DNA from: Antiquaquibacter oligotrophicus
GTDB lineage: Bacteria > Actinomycetota > Actinomycetes > Actinomycetales > Microbacteriaceae
Assembly (NCBI RefSeq): GCF_020535405.1
Contig: NZ_CP085036.1
Location: 1,488,001 to 1,552,000 of the forward strand
Direction: 5' to 3'
Length of the DNA: 64,000 nt
Within the stretch, counting starts at the first letter, position 1. Every line of letters starts with the position of its first letter. The position numbers and the translations under genes are program-made. Below, in pieces: positions 1 through 10,211 of this stretch. Below the pieces are notes generated by a model. It ran no database searches, was not told where the DNA came from, and was given only the letters and a program-made list of their open reading frames with translations.

Positions 1-1
1 C

Positions 2-1327
2 ACCGCGTACTCGAGCCCCGATGGTGTGACGTGGACTCCGTTCACGCAGCAGGTGAGCAACACGGCAGTCGCGAACGCTCGCGTCGGCCTGTACGCCCTC
101 GGCAACGCGACGCAGGGCCAGGTTTCGGCGACGGCGTACTTCGACTACTTCCGCCTCGTTGGGCAGGAGCCGGTCGATGAGACGGCGCCGACCGTATCCG
201 GTTCGGCGAGCGGTCGCACGGTGACGCTCACGGCGCAGGACGCCGGAAGCGGTGTCGCGTCGATCGAATACCAGTTGCCGGGCGAGTCCGCATGGACGAC
301 CTACTCCGCGCCGTTCGCGGTGCCGGGTACGGCCGAGGTGATCGTCTCGATTCGCGCGACGGATGTTGCGGGCAACGTGAGCACGGTCGGAACGGTCACG
401 GTCGCGGCGACCGAGAATCCGAACCCGGATGTCACGGTCGACCGTATCGCCGGAGCCAACCGGTACGAGGTCGCGGTGAACATCTCGCAGAACGCCTACC
501 CGGAGACGGCACCCGTCGTCTACGTCGCCAGCGGCGCGAATTACCCGGATGCGCTCTCGGCAGGCCCTGCCGCCGCGCACGAGGGTGGCCCGCTCCTGCT
601 GGTGCAGCCGAACGCCATTCCGGCGGTCGTGAGCGCGGAGATCCAGCGACTCAGCCCCGACAAGATCGTGGTGGTCGGTGGTACTGCGTCGGTAACCGCT
701 GATGCGTTCTACTCGCTCTCGCTCCTGGCGGACGAGTCGGTGCGCATCGCAGGGGCCAACCGCTACGAGGCGTCTCGCAATGTCGCCGAGTACGCGTTCG
801 GCTCGGCCGAGTTCGCCTACCTCGCGACGGGTGAGAAGTTCCCCGACGCCCTGAGCGCCGGTGGCGCAGCGGGTGTCAAGGATGCCCCGGTGATCCTCGT
901 TCAGGGATCGGCTACCGACCTCGACGCGGCCACCGGTGCTCTGCTGGAGGCTCTCGGAACGACGGAAACGCGTGTTCTCGGAGGCGAGGCATCCGTGTCC
1001 GCCGGGGTGTTCGACGACATCGCGGCCATCACGACGGCGACACGTCTGGGTGGATCCGACCGGTACGAGGCGGCGCGAAACATCAACGCCGACGCGTTCG
1101 ACACGGCGGAGCGGGCCTTCATTGCCACGGGGCTGAACTTCCCCGACGCACTCGCCGGCTCGGCGTGGGCCGCCTCCCTCGGCGCTCCGCTCTACGTCGC
1201 GCCGGGAACGTGTGTCACGGCGGGTGTTCTGTCGGATCTCGATTCGCTCGGTGTCACTCACGTGACGCTGTTGGGCGGGGAGGCGTCGCTGACTCCGGCG
1301 GTGTTCTCGCTCACTCCGTGCGCGTGA
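2..1327 (+). CDS. Secreted CWB2-repeat surface protein (5' end outside window)
   Basis: C-terminal part of a large exported surface protein; the reading frame is open from base 2, so the true start lies before the window. The first ~55 residues resemble the end of a concanavalin-like jelly-roll (DUF1349-type) domain, as in the next gene. Then comes an Ig-like domain beginning at DETAPTVSG with a conserved GSGVASIEYQL core, then three cell-wall-binding type 2 repeats (PF04122), each opening with RIAGANRYE or RLGGSDRYE and containing an FPDAL or YPDAL motif. Known CWB2 modules hold proteins non-covalently on the wall through anionic polymers. The last repeat carries two cysteines (APGTC and the terminal LTPCA) that could form a disulphide. 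The N-terminal function cannot be judged from this fragment. The domain order matches the two genes downstream, so it is a tandem paralogue. Confidence 0.9.
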   Translation, partial: TAYSSPDGVTWTPFTQQVSNTAVANARVGLYALGNATQGQVSATAYFDYFRLVGQEPVDETAPTVSGSASGRTVTLTAQDAGSGVASIEYQLPGESAWTTYSAPFAVPGTAEVIVSIRATDVAGNVSTVGTVTVAATENPNPDVTVDRIAGANRYEVAVNISQNAYPETAPVVYVASGANYPDALSAGPAAAHEGGPLLLVQPNAIPAVVSAEIQRLSPDKIVVVGGTASVTADAFYSLSLLADESVRIAGANRYEASRNVAEYAFGSAEFAYLATGEKFPDALSAGGAAGVKDAPVILVQGSATDLDAATGALLEALGTTETRVLGGEASVSAGVFDDIAAITTATRLGGSDRYEAARNINADAFDTAERAFIATGLNFPDALAGSAWAASLGAPLYVAPGTCVTAGVLSDLDSLGVTHVTLLGGEASLTPAVFSLTPCA

Positions 1328-1344
1328 GGTAGCCGTCTAACGTA

Positions 1345-1392
1345 CTGAGGCCGTCGCGGTCGCTCCTTCGGGGGTGATCGCGACGGCCTCAG
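1345..1392 (+). terminator. Long hairpin terminator after first CWB2 gene
   Basis: A perfect 14-bp inverted repeat, CTGAGGCCGTCGCG at 1345-1358 against its complement at 1379-1392, begins 17 bases after the stop codon. No U-run follows, which is common for actinobacterial hairpin terminators. Confidence 0.75.
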
Positions 1393-1571
1393 GCATGTGT
1401 GCCACCCCCGGTCGGGGGATAGAACCCTTGCGGCGACTATTCGTCACTCGTATGATGTCTGACAAGGGCCTGCCAGGGGCCCGCGGGACCCCGCTCCACG
1501 ATGTTGTGGGCACGAGACCAATGACGGTCGTGTGAGGGGGCGATCCCTCTCGTCAACACAAGGGACCACCA

Positions 1572-4500
1572 ATGAAGCTAGGTTCACAGAGAGTCGCGCT
1601 GCTCACCGCCGCAGCAGTAGTCGCGACCACCGCCATGGTGGCGGCGCCGGCATACGCCGACACCACCACCATCTACGCCGCGCCGGGAGGGTCGGGCGAG
1701 GCGTGCACCGTTTCCGCACCGTGCTCCATCGAGGGTGCACAAGAGTTCGTGCGGGACTTCCAAGAAGCCCCGACGGGCGACATCACCGTCGAGCTTGCCG
1801 ACGGCCGCTACGAGATCGCCGAGCCGCTCGAGTTCCGCGCGGAGGACGGCGGCCGCGACGGCAGTACGGTTCGCTGGACGGCCGCAAGCGGCGCCAACCC
1901 CGTCATCAGCGGTGCATCCCCCGTCACCGGGTGGACGCTCCACGACGCCGAAAAGAACATCTACGTCGCCGACACTCCCGTAGGCCTCGACAGCCGCAAC
2001 CTCTACGTCAACGGCGTGACGGCGCAGAAGGCGACCTACGCCATCACCAACAACGCGCACATCACGATCACCGAGACGGGTGTCCAACTCAATGACCCGT
2101 CTCTGGCGTTCCTCAACAACCTTCCCGACCAGGACCGCATCGAGTTCGAGAGCAAGGGTGACTTCACCAACCGCTTCTCACCGGTCGTCAGCATCTCGGG
2201 CAACGTCGCGACGATGAAGCAGCCCGCGTGGAACAACAACACGTGGGGTTGGGACACCGTTCAGTATTCGCTTCTGGCACCGTCGCACTACTGGTTCAAC
2301 AACGCGTACGAGTTCATCAACGAGGTCGGCGAGTGGTACCTGCAGCCCGATGACGGCAAGCTCTACTACAAGCCCGCCGCTGACGTCGACCCCAACAACC
2401 TCGACATCCAGCTCCCCCGCATCGAGCTCATCGCGAGCGTGGGTGGAACCTATGACGAGCCCGTGCAGAACCTCGAGTTCAGCGGAATCACCTTTACGGG
2501 ATCATCGTGGCTCGAGCCGACCTCCGAGGGTTACGCGACCCAGCAGAACGGCTCCTACATCAAGGGTGTCTACGAGTACCGTCCCGCTGACGCGTTCACG
2601 AGTTGCCGCCGAGGCTGCGAGCTCTTCGAGCGCGCACGCACCGGGTGGTACCAGCAGCCGGCCGCCGTCCAGGTCTCGGCAGCGCAGGGAGTCGTCTTCG
2701 ACTCCAACACGTTCGTCAACCTGGGTTCCGCAGCGCTCGGAGTCGGTAACGACACCAACGCCGCGTACTCGGGCGTTGGGCTCGGCGCGAGTGACATCAC
2801 CGTCAACGGCAACCTCTTCAACGAGGTCAGCGGCCAAGGCATCTTCGTCGGTGGAAACCGACCGGATGCCCACCACCCGAGCGACGTTCGGATGACGAAT
2901 AAGGACATCTACATCACCAACAACACGGTCAACCGTGTCGCGGTGGACTTCAAGGACAACTCGGGAATCCTCTCGACCTACGTGACCAACGCGCAGATCG
3001 TGAACAACGAGGTCTCCAACGTCTCCTACGACGGCATCGACACCGGGTACGGCTGGGGCATGAACGACGAGGGTGGCTCGGGCGAGTACACCAACCGCGG
3101 TTACTACAACTGGAACACGCGGTACACGACGCCCACCACACTCAAGGACAACCGCGTCGCGGCCAACATCGTGCATCACGCCAAGGGTCGCTTCAGTGAC
3201 GGTGGTTCGATCTACAACCTCTCGGCGACCCCGGGATCGTTCATCGAGCGCAACTACGTCTACAACAACCCGGGTGTCGGCCTGTACGCCGATGAGGGAA
3301 CGCGATACGCGACGTACCGCCAGAACGTGCTGCAGAACAACAGCCCGTGGTACTTCAACAACTCGTACGGCGCGACCAACACGAGCAACAACACGATCAC
3401 CGGCAACTGGTACAACCAGGGTGGTGTCTCGATCCCCAACCAGGGATCGAACAGCATCACGCTGACCGGCAACGTCCAGGTGAGCGGCACGAACTGGCCG
3501 GCTGGCGCACAGCAGGTCATCTGTGAAGCCGGTGTCGCCGGCGAGTACCGCACCCACTTCAACGCCAACCTCTTCACGGAGAACTCGGCATGTGGTGGTC
3601 AGGGTGGTCCCGTCCAGGCGCCGTACCAGACCAGTGGTGTGTCTGCGACGAGCTCGTTCTTCGCCCAGGACGGCGACAGCTTCGGCATCCGTGCCGCAGG
3701 TGCTGACGTGTGGGGTGCCGGTGGTCAGACCGACGACGACTTCGGTGCGATCTTCAAGGCCGACTCGGTCGGTGCGAACTCGTTCGTGTCGGCACGTGTC
3801 GACTCGCTCAACGACACCAACGCGTGGGCAAAGTCCGGTGTGATGATCCGCAACGACATCACCCAGCCCGACACCTCGCCGGGTTACGCGATTCTCGCTG
3901 TCACGCGCAGCAACGGTGTCGTGTTCCAGTGGGACTCGAACGGTGACGGTCGTGTCGACCAGGCGTCGAGTGCGAGCGCGGACCTGTATCGCGCGATCTG
4001 GCTCAAGATCCAGCGTGCGAACGGTCAGTACACGGCTCACTACTCGTACGACGGTGTGAACTACGCGCAGATCGGTGCGGCGGTGACGCTTCCGGGCGCA
4101 GCCGCGGTGCAGGACGGCGGAATCTTCAGCACGTCGCACCACGTGTCGCAGTCCGCGATCAACGTGTTCAGCGATCTGACGATCGCCGATGCGGTGGACG
4201 AGACCGCACCGACCGTGTCGGCATCCGTCTCGGGTCGCACCGTGACGCTCGACGCTGAGGATGCCGGAAGCGGCGTCGCCTCGATCGAGTACCAGTTGCC
4301 CGGCGGCGAGTGGACGGCTTACACCGAGCCGTTCGTTGTGCCCGGAACGGACACCGTCACGGTGTCGTACCGCGCGACGGACAACGACGGCAATGTGAGC
4401 GAGGTCGCGACGATTGACGTGATCCCCGCTCCGGACGCCGAGGTCGACCGCATCGCGGGAGCCAACCGCTACGAGGTTGCCGTCAACATCTCGCAGGCCG

Positions 4501-5336
4501 CGTACCCTGACACGGCCCCCGTCGTGTACATCGCCAACGGGCAGAACTACCCGGACGCGCTGTCGGCGGGACCCGCCGCGGCATTCGAGGGTGGTCCGCT
4601 GCTGCTCGTCCAGCCGGATGTTGTGCCCGACTCGGTCAAGGCCGAGATCGAGCGGCTGAACCCGTCGAAGATCGTTGTGGTCGGCGGCATCCTGTCGGTC
4701 ACGGAGGGGTCGTTCAACGAGCTCGCGGCTCTGACCGACGAGACGGTGCGTGTCGCCGGTGCCAACCGCTACGAAGTGTCGCGCAACCTCGCGGAGTACG
4801 CCTTCGACGACGAGGTGCCGTTCGTGTACATCGCGACCGGGGAGAAGTTCCCCGACGCGCTCGCCGCTGGTGGCGCCGCCGGTACACGCAACGCTCCCGT
4901 GGTGCTCGTGCCCGGCTCGGCCGCGACCCTCGACGCCGCGACGTCGGCACTGCTCACGGAGCTCGGCACCACGGACACGCGAGTGCTCGGTGGCGAGGCT
5001 TCCGTGACCGCGGGAGTGTTCGCGGGTGTCGACGCGCTCACCACGGCGGTTCGACTCGGTGGCGCCGACCGCTACCAGGCGGCGCGCACCATCAACGCGG
5101 ACGCGTTCGACTCAGCCGAGCATGCCCTCATCGCGACGGGAATGAACTTCCCCGACGCGCTTGCGGGTTCCGCGTGGGCTGCCGCCGCCGGCGCTCCGCT
5201 CTTTGTGGCGCCGGGTTCGTGCATCCCGTCGGGAGTGCTCGCCGATCTCGCCGACCTGGGGGTCACTCACCTGACCCTTCTCGGTGGCGAGATGTCCCTC
5301 ACCCCGGAGGTGGCGTCGCTCACGCCGTGTGCGTGA
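1572..5336 (+). CDS. Secreted parallel beta-helix protein with Ig-like domain and three CWB2 repeats
   Basis: 1254 residues. The ATG at 1572 follows an AAGGGA ribosome site at 1559-1564. A Sec signal peptide (residues 1-29, cut after AYA) leads into a right-handed parallel beta-helix of about residues 30-690 with many Asn-rich turns, of the kind seen in polysaccharide lyases and glycosidases. It opens with the YAAPGGSG and APCSIEGAQ pattern typical of pectate-lyase-like folds. A jelly-roll domain (~695-875) follows, then an Ig-like domain (~878-955) and three CWB2 repeats (~956-1254) ending LTPCA. I infer a wall-attached polysaccharide-binding or -degrading enzyme; catalytic residues and substrate cannot be assigned by eye. 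It lies between two paralogues with the same C-terminal cassette. Confidence 0.9.
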   Translation: MKLGSQRVALLTAAAVVATTAMVAAPAYADTTTIYAAPGGSGEACTVSAPCSIEGAQEFVRDFQEAPTGDITVELADGRYEIAEPLEFRAEDGGRDGSTVRWTAASGANPVISGASPVTGWTLHDAEKNIYVADTPVGLDSRNLYVNGVTAQKATYAITNNAHITITETGVQLNDPSLAFLNNLPDQDRIEFESKGDFTNRFSPVVSISGNVATMKQPAWNNNTWGWDTVQYSLLAPSHYWFNNAYEFINEVGEWYLQPDDGKLYYKPAADVDPNNLDIQLPRIELIASVGGTYDEPVQNLEFSGITFTGSSWLEPTSEGYATQQNGSYIKGVYEYRPADAFTSCRRGCELFERARTGWYQQPAAVQVSAAQGVVFDSNTFVNLGSAALGVGNDTNAAYSGVGLGASDITVNGNLFNEVSGQGIFVGGNRPDAHHPSDVRMTNKDIYITNNTVNRVAVDFKDNSGILSTYVTNAQIVNNEVSNVSYDGIDTGYGWGMNDEGGSGEYTNRGYYNWNTRYTTPTTLKDNRVAANIVHHAKGRFSDGGSIYNLSATPGSFIERNYVYNNPGVGLYADEGTRYATYRQNVLQNNSPWYFNNSYGATNTSNNTITGNWYNQGGVSIPNQGSNSITLTGNVQVSGTNWPAGAQQVICEAGVAGEYRTHFNANLFTENSACGGQGGPVQAPYQTSGVSATSSFFAQDGDSFGIRAAGADVWGAGGQTDDDFGAIFKADSVGANSFVSARVDSLNDTNAWAKSGVMIRNDITQPDTSPGYAILAVTRSNGVVFQWDSNGDGRVDQASSASADLYRAIWLKIQRANGQYTAHYSYDGVNYAQIGAAVTLPGAAAVQDGGIFSTSHHVSQSAINVFSDLTIADAVDETAPTVSASVSGRTVTLDAEDAGSGVASIEYQLPGGEWTAYTEPFVVPGTDTVTVSYRATDNDGNVSEVATIDVIPAPDAEVDRIAGANRYEVAVNISQAAYPDTAPVVYIANGQNYPDALSAGPAAAFEGGPLLLVQPDVVPDSVKAEIERLNPSKIVVVGGILSVTEGSFNELAALTDETVRVAGANRYEVSRNLAEYAFDDEVPFVYIATGEKFPDALAAGGAAGTRNAPVVLVPGSAATLDAATSALLTELGTTDTRVLGGEASVTAGVFAGVDALTTAVRLGGADRYQAARTINADAFDSAEHALIATGMNFPDALAGSAWAAAAGAPLFVAPGSCIPSGVLADLADLGVTHLTLLGGEMSLTPEVASLTPCA

Positions 5337-5348
5337 TCCCCTGAAATA

Positions 5349-5411
5349 ACGATGGCCGCCGCGGCCGTCGAGCGGATGCCCGGCATCCCCTCGGCCCGCG
5401 GCGGCCATCGT
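5349..5411 (+). terminator. 16-bp stem terminator after beta-helix gene
   Basis: ACGATGGCCGCCGCGG at 5349-5364 pairs perfectly with 5396-5411, starting 12 bases after the stop codon. A second inverted repeat, GGATGCC/GGCATCC (5374-5388), sits in the loop. No U-run. Confidence 0.8.
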
Positions 5412-5669
5412 CGTTCCCGGCCCCCGTTATCAACTCGTTATCGGTGAGCAACGATCACTAAGGTGCCCCGTGCCCTGTGGCCGCCTGAAAGAGCTTCTGC
5501 GCCTCGCGGAGGCTCGGTCGAGAAAATCACACGCGCGAAACATGGCGAAACGAACTCGAAACGTCTGACCCCTAATTTCAGCCACGAAGTATCTCTTTCC
5601 GTGGTGGAAGTACCTTCGTCGACCCCGGATACGTCCCCTCTCTATCCGTCAGCGAACCCAGGAGTCCTC
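5412..5669 (+). other. Intergenic leader of the hydrolase/CWB2 gene
   Basis: Together with the terminator this makes a 333-base gap without a gene. It is more AT-rich than its surroundings near 5430-5470 and 5520-5600 and probably holds the promoter. I could not place a convincing -35/-10 pair. An imperfect inverted repeat (CGAAG near 5586, CTTCG near 5614) is visible. The reading frame of the next gene stays open through this stretch back to 5463, but its translation there has no signal peptide and the gene's ribosome site is at 5660-5664. Confidence 0.5.
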
Positions 5670-8600
5670 GTGACCGCAACTGGCTTAGCACGCGCCCGCG
5701 TGCTCGCCCTCGTCCCCCTGGTTGCCGCATCCCTGCTACTACCCGTCGCAGCGACCACGGCAACCGCAGCACCGCTCGATGTCGAACCCGACCTGACATC
5801 CCTACCCGATCCCATGGATCGGGGTGACTACACTCCCGCCGTCATCCAGGAGACCAAGCTCGGTCTCGTCGACCTGCAGGAGCCCAACTCGAGCGGCACC
5901 GCGCCGGGCACCGGCCAGGTCCAGTCCGCCGAGCAGATGCAGATCCGCGGACAGCTCTACTACCCGGCCGACCGCACCGAGCCCTCCCCCGTGCTCATCC
6001 TCGTACACGGAAACCACGGCTCGTGTGACGTCAACGGCAACACCGCCGTCCTCAGCTGCAACGAGTTCAAGCGCAACGAGGCCGGCTACGCCTACCTCGC
6101 CGAGAACCTTGCAACGTGGGGATACACGACCTTCTCGGTCTCCCAGGACCAGATGATGATGCGCCAGGACAACGCGAAGGGTAAGGGCATGCACCAGCGT
6201 CGCCTGCTCATCGCAGCTGCTCTCGACGCGCTCAGCGCCGCGAACGCCGAGGGTGGTCTGCCCGTCGACGCCAACACCACCATCGGCACGACCCTCGTCG
6301 GCAAGCTCGACATGACCCGTATCGGTCTCATGGGCCACTCGCGCGGTGGCGACGGCGTCACGAGCTTCATCGACTACAACCGCATGCGCACGGACGGCCC
6401 GCGCTACCCGCTGCGCGGTGTTATCTCGCTCGCGCCCGTCGACTACGAGCGCAAGGCGCCGTACGGTGTGCCGTACATGTCGATCCTCCCCTGGTGTGAC
6501 GGCGACGTCTCCAACCTCCAGGGCGCCCGGTTCTTCGAGCGCGCGCAGTACGTCAACGGCGACAATGCGTTCCCGGTGATCCAGTCCTCGCAGCTCGGTG
6601 CCAACCACAACTGGTACAACACCGTGTGGTTCGCCGACGGTCAGGACGGCGGCAACGTGGCGGATGCCGCGTGTGGAAACTCGCAGCCGACGAACTCGAC
6701 CAACGTGCAGCCCAACAACCTGCGCTTGAGCGGGGCTTCGAGCTACGACACCCCGTGGCCGTACGTGATCAACAACACCGACACGTACAACCCCCTCGTC
6801 AACACCAAGATCTCGGGTGACCCCGAGAAGATGGGCGACCAGGAGAAGATCGGTCTCGCGACCATGGCGGCCTTCTTCCGTCGCTACGTCGGTGGTGAAG
6901 GCGCGTTCGAGCCGTACATGACCGGTGAGCTGTCGACCACGGAGAACCACTACCAAATCCCCGAGTCGGCCTGTCCCACGAGTGAGTCCGGCATCCGCAT
7001 CGACTGCGCCGAGCGTGTGTCGACGAGCTACTTCCCGCCGGCGTCCGAGCGTGTTGACCTCATCCGCCCGGAGATCGAGAACCCGCTCACGCTCAACGCC
7101 CTGGGTGGCACCCTGAGTGGCACCGGCTTCGCGTACCCGTACCTCGACAACGGCGGCGTCACGCTGCCGGCGCCGACGGCACAGGGATTCGACTGGTGCA
7201 ACCCGGAGCCCGACCACTTCGCTCCGTCGCAGCTCGGCATCTCAACCCAGCCGACCGGCGCCAAGGCGTGCCCGCTCCCGGGCAAGGCCGAGCTCGGTGG
7301 CCAGAACGGCACACGCGAAAACTCGCCGGTCAACCACTCCTACGGTCGCCAGCTGGCGCTCGCGTGGGAGGCCGGAACCGCGGCGACCCTCACGGCGGAC
7401 ATCCCCGCCGCGTCGAGTGACATGAGCGGACTCAAGGCACTGGCCATGGGCGCCGACGTGAACTTCTTCGACACGCGCAACCCCGGCACGACGCGCACGG
7501 AGAACGGAGTCAACCTCCCCGTCACGTACAACCCGGAGGCGACGACGCAGGACTTCGTCATCGCGCTCATCGACAGCGAGGGCAACGAGGCGACGGTCAA
7601 CGCCGGCGACGAGCGCTGGGGCAACGCCCTGCACATGTCGACGGGTACCACGACGGCGCGCACGCACATCGTGCTCGACCAGATCCGCGTGCCGCTCGCC
7701 GCATTCGAGGGTGTCGACCTGACGTCCCTCGACCGCCTCGAGCTGCGCTTCGGTGTCGAGGGAACCCCGTCGTCCGGCTCGATCCAGCTGGCCGATGTGC
7801 GTTTCCAGGAGGCTGTGACGGATGCCCCCCTCATCCTCTCGGACGGCACCGAGCCCGACCAGGGCGCTGGATACGGGGCTCCGGCCACCGGTCCGGACCC
7901 GGCCGACTACCTCTTCGCCTACGACGCCACCCCCGGTGAACTCATCCTCGAGGACACGACGGGTAACCCCGCGTCGAACTCCACCTGGGTGGTCGACGAC
8001 GACATGGCGCAGTGCCCCAGCGCGAACTTCACGTCGATCCAGGCAGCGGTGAACTTCGCCGCTCCGTGGGACACGATCGTGGTCTGCGAGGGAACCTACG
8101 TCGAGAGCACCACTCCGACCACCAACGGCGGCAGCCCCGCGCAGTCCGGTTCGAAGAACGGTCTCCACATCACCAAGCCGCTGCGCATCAAGGGTGCCGG
8201 TGCTGACAAGGTGACGATCATGCCCGACCAGAGCCTCACCACTCTCGCCGGTACGGCTCCGTACCTGCGTGACGGCGGCGGCAACGTGATCTCGGTCACG
8301 CGCCAGTCGCTCGGCTCGACCGACACGAACGAGCTGTTCCTCGACCTCTCCGGTGTGACGGTGACGTCGGGAACGGTCGAAGCCGAAGCGGGCATCGCCT
8401 TCTTCAACGCGGCGGGTCGTGTCTCCGACTCGGTCATCGGTGTCGGCTCCAACCCGATGGGCTGGGGCATCGTCAAGACGGGTTCCATCCGCGGTGCGGG
8501 TCCTGGAACCGTCGAGAGTGAGGTGACCGTCCACGGTTCGGTCGTCACCGGCTTCCGCTTCGGCGGCATCCTGTTCGACGGCGGCCTCGGCGCCGACGGT

Positions 8601-10196
8601 GCCGCAGGCAACCTGGAGCGCTCCGGCATCATCCAGCACGGTTACGTGAGCGACACTGTCGTCACGGGTGCGGGATCGCTCGGAGTCAGGTACACCAACG
8701 GTGTCGACGGGTTCATCAAGAACAGCCGCATCACGGGTAACGAGTACGGCGTGCTGTTGAGCGATGCCAAGACGGAGACGGACGACGTCGCCATTTCGGG
8801 CAGCGTAATCACGGGCAACACCTACTCGGTGTACAACGCGAACGCGGCGACCACCGCGGTGCGCGAGGGTGCCCCGGTCACGGTCACCGGCAGCTACCTG
8901 GCTTCGGACCCCGTGTCGCCCGTCGACACGCAGTCGAACCCCACGGTGATTGTCGAGAGCCCCGCGGCCGGTGACATCGAGGGTGTTCCGACGGGTGTCG
9001 GTTCCTTCGAGGATGCCGCGCCGACGGCGAAACTCGTCGACCCGGCCGACGGTGAGATCGTGAACGTCGGCCAGACGATCACGCCCATCGCGAAGGCGCT
9101 GGACGACTTCGCCGTGAGCTCGGCGACCCTCGTGGTCAACGGCACCCCGTTCGCGACGGGAACGGTCTCGCCGTTCACGTTCACGTGGGCGCCCGGAGCT
9201 GAGCTCCGCGGAACCGATGTCACCCTCACGACGATCGTGACCGACTCGGCCGGTCAGCAGACCGAGTCGAGCCCGATCACGATCACCGTGCCAGACATCA
9301 CCGTCGACCGCATCGCTGGCGCCACCCGTTACGACGTGGCTGTCGGAATCTCGCAGCAGGCCTACCCGAGCACGGCACCCGTCGTGTACGTGGCCAGTGG
9401 CGCGAACTACCCCGACGCCCTGTCGGCCGGTCCCGCCGCCGCATACGAGGGTGGTCCGCTGCTGCTCGTGGGGCCCGACGAGGTCCCTGCCGCGGTGAGC
9501 GCCGAGATCGCACGACTGGATCCGGCGAAGATCGTGGTCGTGGGTGGCACCGCCTCGGTCACCGAGGGAGCGTTCAACACGCTGTCGGCCCTCGCTGACG
9601 AGACGGTCCGCATCGCGGGCGCGAACCGCTACGAGGTCTCGCGCAGCATCGCGGAGTACGCCTTCCCCGACGAGGTTCCGTTGGTCTACATCGCCACCGG
9701 CGAGAAGTTCCCGGACGCACTCGCCGCTGGTGGCGCCGCAGGTTCGAAGGATGCCCCGGTGCTTCTCGTCAGGGGATCGGCTACCGACCTCGACGACGCC
9801 TCGGCGGCGCTCCTGGAGAGCCTCGGAACGACGCAGACACGTGTTCTCGGTGGCGAAGCATCCGTGACGCCGGGTGTCTTCGACGACGTCGATGCGATCG
9901 CCACGGCGACCCGCCTCGGCGGAGCGGACCGGTACGAGGCTGCTCGCACCATCAACGCTGACGCATTCGTCACCGCGGAGCGGGCGTTCCTGGCCACCGG
10001 CCTGAACTTCCCCGACGCGCTGGCGGGCTCCGCGTGGGCCGCTTCCGCTGGTGCACCGCTCTACGTCGCACCGGGAACGTGTGTGACGGCGGGTGTTCTG
10101 GCAGACCTCCAGGCCCTGGGTGTGACCTCCGTCACACTCCTCGGTGGAGAGGCCTCGCTCACACCGGAGGTGTTCGCGCTCACGCCCTGTGCGTAA
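5670..10196 (+). CDS. Secreted alpha/beta hydrolase - beta-helix - Ig - CWB2 fusion protein
   Basis: 1508 residues from the GTG at 5670. That start is preferred because AGGAG lies seven bases upstream and it gives a normal Sec signal peptide (residues 1-~33, ending TATAAP). An alpha/beta hydrolase domain follows (~60-430): the nucleophile elbow GHSRGG has Ser224, with candidate acid Asp277 (PWCDGD) and His313 (GANHNW). A beta-sandwich-like linker leads to a parallel beta-helix beginning around residue 770 (FTSIQAAVNFA, a DUF1565-like start), then an Ig-like domain (~1115-1205) and three CWB2 repeats to the terminal LTPCA. Known hydrolases with this elbow are esterases or lipases. I infer a wall-bound esterase acting on a polymer that the beta-helix binds or cleaves. 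The combination of hydrolase and beta-helix on one wall-anchored chain is unusual. Confidence 0.88.
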   Translation: MTATGLARARVLALVPLVAASLLLPVAATTATAAPLDVEPDLTSLPDPMDRGDYTPAVIQETKLGLVDLQEPNSSGTAPGTGQVQSAEQMQIRGQLYYPADRTEPSPVLILVHGNHGSCDVNGNTAVLSCNEFKRNEAGYAYLAENLATWGYTTFSVSQDQMMMRQDNAKGKGMHQRRLLIAAALDALSAANAEGGLPVDANTTIGTTLVGKLDMTRIGLMGHSRGGDGVTSFIDYNRMRTDGPRYPLRGVISLAPVDYERKAPYGVPYMSILPWCDGDVSNLQGARFFERAQYVNGDNAFPVIQSSQLGANHNWYNTVWFADGQDGGNVADAACGNSQPTNSTNVQPNNLRLSGASSYDTPWPYVINNTDTYNPLVNTKISGDPEKMGDQEKIGLATMAAFFRRYVGGEGAFEPYMTGELSTTENHYQIPESACPTSESGIRIDCAERVSTSYFPPASERVDLIRPEIENPLTLNALGGTLSGTGFAYPYLDNGGVTLPAPTAQGFDWCNPEPDHFAPSQLGISTQPTGAKACPLPGKAELGGQNGTRENSPVNHSYGRQLALAWEAGTAATLTADIPAASSDMSGLKALAMGADVNFFDTRNPGTTRTENGVNLPVTYNPEATTQDFVIALIDSEGNEATVNAGDERWGNALHMSTGTTTARTHIVLDQIRVPLAAFEGVDLTSLDRLELRFGVEGTPSSGSIQLADVRFQEAVTDAPLILSDGTEPDQGAGYGAPATGPDPADYLFAYDATPGELILEDTTGNPASNSTWVVDDDMAQCPSANFTSIQAAVNFAAPWDTIVVCEGTYVESTTPTTNGGSPAQSGSKNGLHITKPLRIKGAGADKVTIMPDQSLTTLAGTAPYLRDGGGNVISVTRQSLGSTDTNELFLDLSGVTVTSGTVEAEAGIAFFNAAGRVSDSVIGVGSNPMGWGIVKTGSIRGAGPGTVESEVTVHGSVVTGFRFGGILFDGGLGADGAAGNLERSGIIQHGYVSDTVVTGAGSLGVRYTNGVDGFIKNSRITGNEYGVLLSDAKTETDDVAISGSVITGNTYSVYNANAATTAVREGAPVTVTGSYLASDPVSPVDTQSNPTVIVESPAAGDIEGVPTGVGSFEDAAPTAKLVDPADGEIVNVGQTITPIAKALDDFAVSSATLVVNGTPFATGTVSPFTFTWAPGAELRGTDVTLTTIVTDSAGQQTESSPITITVPDITVDRIAGATRYDVAVGISQQAYPSTAPVVYVASGANYPDALSAGPAAAYEGGPLLLVGPDEVPAAVSAEIARLDPAKIVVVGGTASVTEGAFNTLSALADETVRIAGANRYEVSRSIAEYAFPDEVPLVYIATGEKFPDALAAGGAAGSKDAPVLLVRGSATDLDDASAALLESLGTTQTRVLGGEASVTPGVFDDVDAIATATRLGGADRYEAARTINADAFVTAERAFLATGLNFPDALAGSAWAASAGAPLYVAPGTCVTAGVLADLQALGVTSVTLLGGEASLTPEVFALTPCA

Positions 10197-10211
10197 GTCA
10201 GCCTGATCGCG

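Noticed and set aside
2502..4142. Long minus-strand open frame (546 codons) antisense to the beta-helix gene
   Set aside because: Composition is that of a GC-rich shadow (Arg/Val/Asp-rich, no domain), and the plus-strand gene has a signal peptide and domains.
5463..5669. Upstream extension of the hydrolase gene
   Set aside because: No signal peptide and no ribosome site; the GTG at 5670 has AGGAG and a good signal peptide.
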